A stretch of DNA of 64,000 nucleotides from Micromonospora ureilytica (GTDB taxonomy: Bacteria; Actinomycetota; Actinomycetes; Mycobacteriales; Micromonosporaceae). Under the pieces are notes generated by a model. The model saw only the letters and a program-made list of their open reading frames with translations. It made no database searches and was not told the DNA's origin. Of the stretch, positions 61,543-64,000 are shown piece after piece (positions within the stretch are counted from its first letter, which is position 1; each line of letters opens with the position of its first letter). Location of the stretch: assembly GCF_015751765.1 (NCBI RefSeq), contig NZ_JADOTX010000001.1:1860001-1924000 (forward strand), read 5' to 3'. A program made the position numbers and the translations under genes.

Positions 61543-61571
61543 CGACGGGCGGGGTGGACCCCCGCCCGTCG
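61543..61571 (-). terminator. Hairpin terminator of the propeller/PKD gene
   Basis: 12-bp stem CGACGGGCGGGG / CCCCGCCCGTCG, just beyond the minus-strand stop at 61583. The serpin start lies 126 bp further on. Confidence 0.7.
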
Positions 61572-61582
61572 TCGCCCGACCG

Positions 61583-64000
61583 TCAGGTGACCGTGATGGT
61601 CAGGTTGAGTGAGCGGGTCTCCCCACTGGTGTAGGTGACCGTCACCCGGGCGGTGAAGGTCCCCTTGCGGGGATAGCTGTGTGCCGTCGACCGGAGGGCG
61701 GTCCCGTGCGTGATGGCACTGTTGTCGCCGAAGTCCCACGCGTAGTCGGTGATGCTCTGCCCGGACGGCGCCGTCGCCGTGGCGGTGAGTGTGGTGGTCA
61801 GGGGCGCGGTGCCGCCGGTCGGGCTGGCGGCCAGGGACAACGTCCCGCCCGGCTCCTGCTTGACCCCGGCGCCGTTGAACCGTAGCCAGTCCAGGGCGAG
61901 CAGGTCCGGGGTGCCACCGACCTGGGCGGCGTTGACGAACTTCGCGTACAGGGTCGTCGTGCCTGTGGGTTTGTTGGTCAGCGTGACGGTGGGGGAGACC
62001 AGGTTGTCCCACCCGCCGGTCGACCCGATGCTTGCCGTGCCGATCAGCGTGCCGGTGGGCGAGCCGGTCCGCAGTTCGATGGTGCCGCCGAGCCCGCCGT
62101 TGGTCACCCCGAGCGTCACCGAGCCGATGTTGCGCAGGTCCGCCGGCCCGAACGCCACCCAGTCGTTGTGGTCGACCTCGCCGAGCCGCTTGCCGGCGCG
62201 GGCGGTTGCCCGGTCGTTGACAGTGACGCCGGACTGCGCGCTGAAGTGCTCGGCCTCCTTGCTCTTCGGCTGCAACTGGACCCGGGTCGAGCCGGTCAGC
62301 GCGGGTACGCCGCCGGCCGCGCCGCCGTCGGTGTACTGCGCGGTGATCAGGGTGTAGAGGTTCTGCCCCGGCCCGTGGCCGTCACCGGCGTCCGCCTCGG
62401 TGGCGAGAAGCCCCGAGCAGCCGGTGTACACGTCCAGCGGGTGGGCGTGCTGGTCGTGGCCGAGCTGCGTCTGCACTGTCACCTTCGCGCAGTCGATGGT
62501 GGTCTCCTCCGGGTCGGTGACCGTCACCGTGTACGGGATCTTGTCCCCGAAGTCGAAGAACCCGCCGTCGGGCACGGTGATGGTCACCGTCGGTCGGGTG
62601 TTGCCGACCACCACGTCGGTCACCGCGGTGGCGGTCAACCCGTTGCCGCTGTTGCGGATGGTCAGCCGGGCGGTGTGTTTCCCGGCCGTCGAGTAGGTGT
62701 GGCCCGGGTTGGCGGCGGTGGAGTCGGTGCTGCCGTCGTTGGTGAAGTCCCAGGCGTAGCTGAGCGCCGACCCGTCACCGGCGGACGACCCGGCCGAGGA
62801 GAACGTCACCGCGAGCGGCGTACGTCCGCTGTCCGGGGTGGCGGCGATCTTCGCGGTCGGTGGCCGCCCGTTGGCGACATAGTCGATGCGGTAGATGCCC
62901 GCGCCGGCGTTGCTGCCGCCGCGACCGCTGCCGGTGCCCTCGCCGAAGTCGATGACGTAGAGCGAACCGTCTGGGCCGAACTCCGCCTCGAAGGGCTGGA
63001 TCCAGCTCATGTTGTCGAAGATCCCGTTGATCGACTGGAGGTCACCCACGGCGGTGGGGCCGAAGCGCGCGTTGCTGAAGGTCTGCGCCGTCTTGTGGAC
63101 CGAGAGCGTCTTGAACCATCTGCGGGTCAGCTCATAGGTGATCCACTTGCCCTCGAAGTACTCGGGGAACTTCGTGGTGCGGGTGTTGGCCGGGTCGTAG
63201 TCGTAGACCGGACCGCTCATCGGCCCGCCACCGCCGGTGCCCAGCTCGGGAAACTGGGTGGAGGCGGAGTACGCGTACCAGACCAGCGCGGACTTCGCCG
63301 CCGGCAGAGTGGCCAGGCCGGTGTTGTTGGGCGAGTTGTTCACCGGCGCCGCGCAGTTGAACTTCGCCCCCGAGGTGTTGGTGGCGAAGTTGTAGTCGTT
63401 GAACGGGATGTTGTTGCCCACGCAGTACGGCCAACCGAAGTTGCCGGCGCTGGTGATCCGGTTGAACTCGACGGTCCCCTCCGGACCACGGTTGGGGTCG
63501 GCGGCGCGGGCGTCCGGGCCGTAGTCGGCCACCAGCACCGCGTTGGTCTGCGGCTCGATGGTGATCCGGAACGGGTTGCGCATGCCCATCGCGTAGATCT
63601 CCGGCCGGGTCCTCGCGGTGCCGGCCGGGAAGAGGTTGCCGCTCGGCACCGTGTACGTACCGTCGGATTGTGGGGTGATCCGCAGGATCTTGCCGCGTAG
63701 GTCGTTGGTGTTGCCGGCGGTGCCCTGGGCGTCCCAGGCGGCGCGGCCGGCGCGCTCGTCGACAGGCGTGTAGCCGCTGGAGGCGAACGGGTCGGTGTTG
63801 TCACCGATCGCCGCGTAGAGCCGCCCGGCCCCGTCCATGGCCAGCGACCCGCCCATGTGCGAGTTGGCCCGGCCCTCGCCCCGGTAGGTGGGGACGGCCA
63901 GCAGGCGTTTCTCCGAGGAGAGCGCGACGCTGTTGTTGGCGACCGTGAACCGGGACAGGTTGAGCTGTTTCAGGGTCTTGTCGGACCAGAGCAGGTAGAC
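61583..64000 (-). CDS. Secreted propeller / PKD / carbohydrate-binding protein (5' end beyond right edge)
   Basis: 805 residues visible; the frame is open to base 64000 (VYLLWSDKTLKQLNLSRF...), so the signal peptide and start are outside. Residues 1-375 are a PQQ-sugar-dehydrogenase-like propeller (MGGSLAMDGAGRLYAAIGDN, PEIYAMGMRNPFRITIEP, AEFGPDGSLYVIDFGEG). A PKD domain follows (SYAWDFTNDGSTD), then a CBM6-like module (SKEAEHFSAQSGVTV...LLALDWLRFNG) and a second PKD (DYAWDFGDNSAITHG). Likely extracellular sugar oxidoreductase or glycan binder. It resembles the 5687-8092 protein in its propeller but has different accessory modules. Confidence 0.87.
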   Translation of the reverse strand, partial: VYLLWSDKTLKQLNLSRFTVANNSVALSSEKRLLAVPTYRGEGRANSHMGGSLAMDGAGRLYAAIGDNTDPFASSGYTPVDERAGRAAWDAQGTAGNTNDLRGKILRITPQSDGTYTVPSGNLFPAGTARTRPEIYAMGMRNPFRITIEPQTNAVLVADYGPDARAADPNRGPEGTVEFNRITSAGNFGWPYCVGNNIPFNDYNFATNTSGAKFNCAAPVNNSPNNTGLATLPAAKSALVWYAYSASTQFPELGTGGGGPMSGPVYDYDPANTRTTKFPEYFEGKWITYELTRRWFKTLSVHKTAQTFSNARFGPTAVGDLQSINGIFDNMSWIQPFEAEFGPDGSLYVIDFGEGTGSGRGGSNAGAGIYRIDYVANGRPPTAKIAATPDSGRTPLAVTFSSAGSSAGDGSALSYAWDFTNDGSTDSTAANPGHTYSTAGKHTARLTIRNSGNGLTATAVTDVVVGNTRPTVTITVPDGGFFDFGDKIPYTVTVTDPEETTIDCAKVTVQTQLGHDQHAHPLDVYTGCSGLLATEADAGDGHGPGQNLYTLITAQYTDGGAAGGVPALTGSTRVQLQPKSKEAEHFSAQSGVTVNDRATARAGKRLGEVDHNDWVAFGPADLRNIGSVTLGVTNGGLGGTIELRTGSPTGTLIGTASIGSTGGWDNLVSPTVTLTNKPTGTTTLYAKFVNAAQVGGTPDLLALDWLRFNGAGVKQEPGGTLSLAASPTGGTAPLTTTLTATATAPSGQSITDYAWDFGDNSAITHGTALRSTAHSYPRKGTFTARVTVTYTSGETRSLNLTITVT

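Overview
The window is high-GC DNA with frequent GTG starts, short intergenic gaps and many genes that look leaderless (a TANNNT box 6-7 nt before the start codon). Gene content points to a filamentous actinomycete, most likely Micromonosporaceae (Micromonospora-like): a DivIVA-type coiled-coil protein, a CU044_5270/sigma pair, HAF and LtrA families, and many secreted hydrolases. The family-level placement is inference. No tRNA, rRNA, CRISPR array, prophage or intact insertion sequence was seen.

Layout. 1-5.6 kb: the 5' end of trpB with a promoter/tandem-operator region, MOSC and SUKH proteins, two SnoaL-like proteins, an RsbW-type ATPase, an SDR, DUF2267 and a secreted HAF-repeat protein. 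5.7-11.9 kb: a large secreted PA14/propeller/ricin-lectin protein, then a CopC-like protein divergent from a cupredoxin-like lipoprotein and a polytopic membrane protein, then a nucleotidyltransferase. 12-20 kb: an ECF-type sigma factor with its membrane partner, a mercuric-reductase-like flavoprotein, a DivIVA-like protein, and a TrxB-methyltransferase fusion divergent from an XRE-cupin regulator.

20-28.4 kb: an esterase, an unknown 517-aa protein, then a tight operon-like series: MDR dehydrogenase, zinc-less T-fold (PTPS-like) protein, GT4 glycosyltransferase, methyltransferase, a membrane protein, GTP cyclohydrolase II and a stand-alone RibD-type reductase. I read this as an uncharacterised GTP-derived pyrimidine/pteridine pathway. 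It is the strongest candidate here for an undescribed system.

28.5-45.5 kb: DinB, GNAT, a transmembrane Hsp70-propeller fusion, a nucleosidase, a tandem LtrA duplication, a streptogrisin-like protease, KDG kinase plus KDPG aldolase (lower Entner-Doudoroff), a giant subtilase, a MarR/FMN-reductase divergent pair with two operators, MFS and GNAT. 45.6-55.7 kb: a LacI regulator plus an APH-like kinase, divergent from cupin, ABC transporter (permease, lipoprotein, ATPase), Gfo/Idh dehydrogenase, DUF993 aldolase-like protein, sugar isomerase and an NCS1-like permease. Three matching LacI-type operators tie the two halves together as a catabolic regulon of unknown substrate.

55.7-64 kb: a scarred segment (PP2C fragment, DUF302 gene, remnant of the permease 3' end), then a PA-domain subtilase convergent with a serpin, then a secreted propeller/PKD/carbohydrate-binding protein that runs off the right edge. 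Four intergenic palindromes with GATC(A/T)TG arms, each beside a G-rich tract, form a dispersed repeat family across the window.
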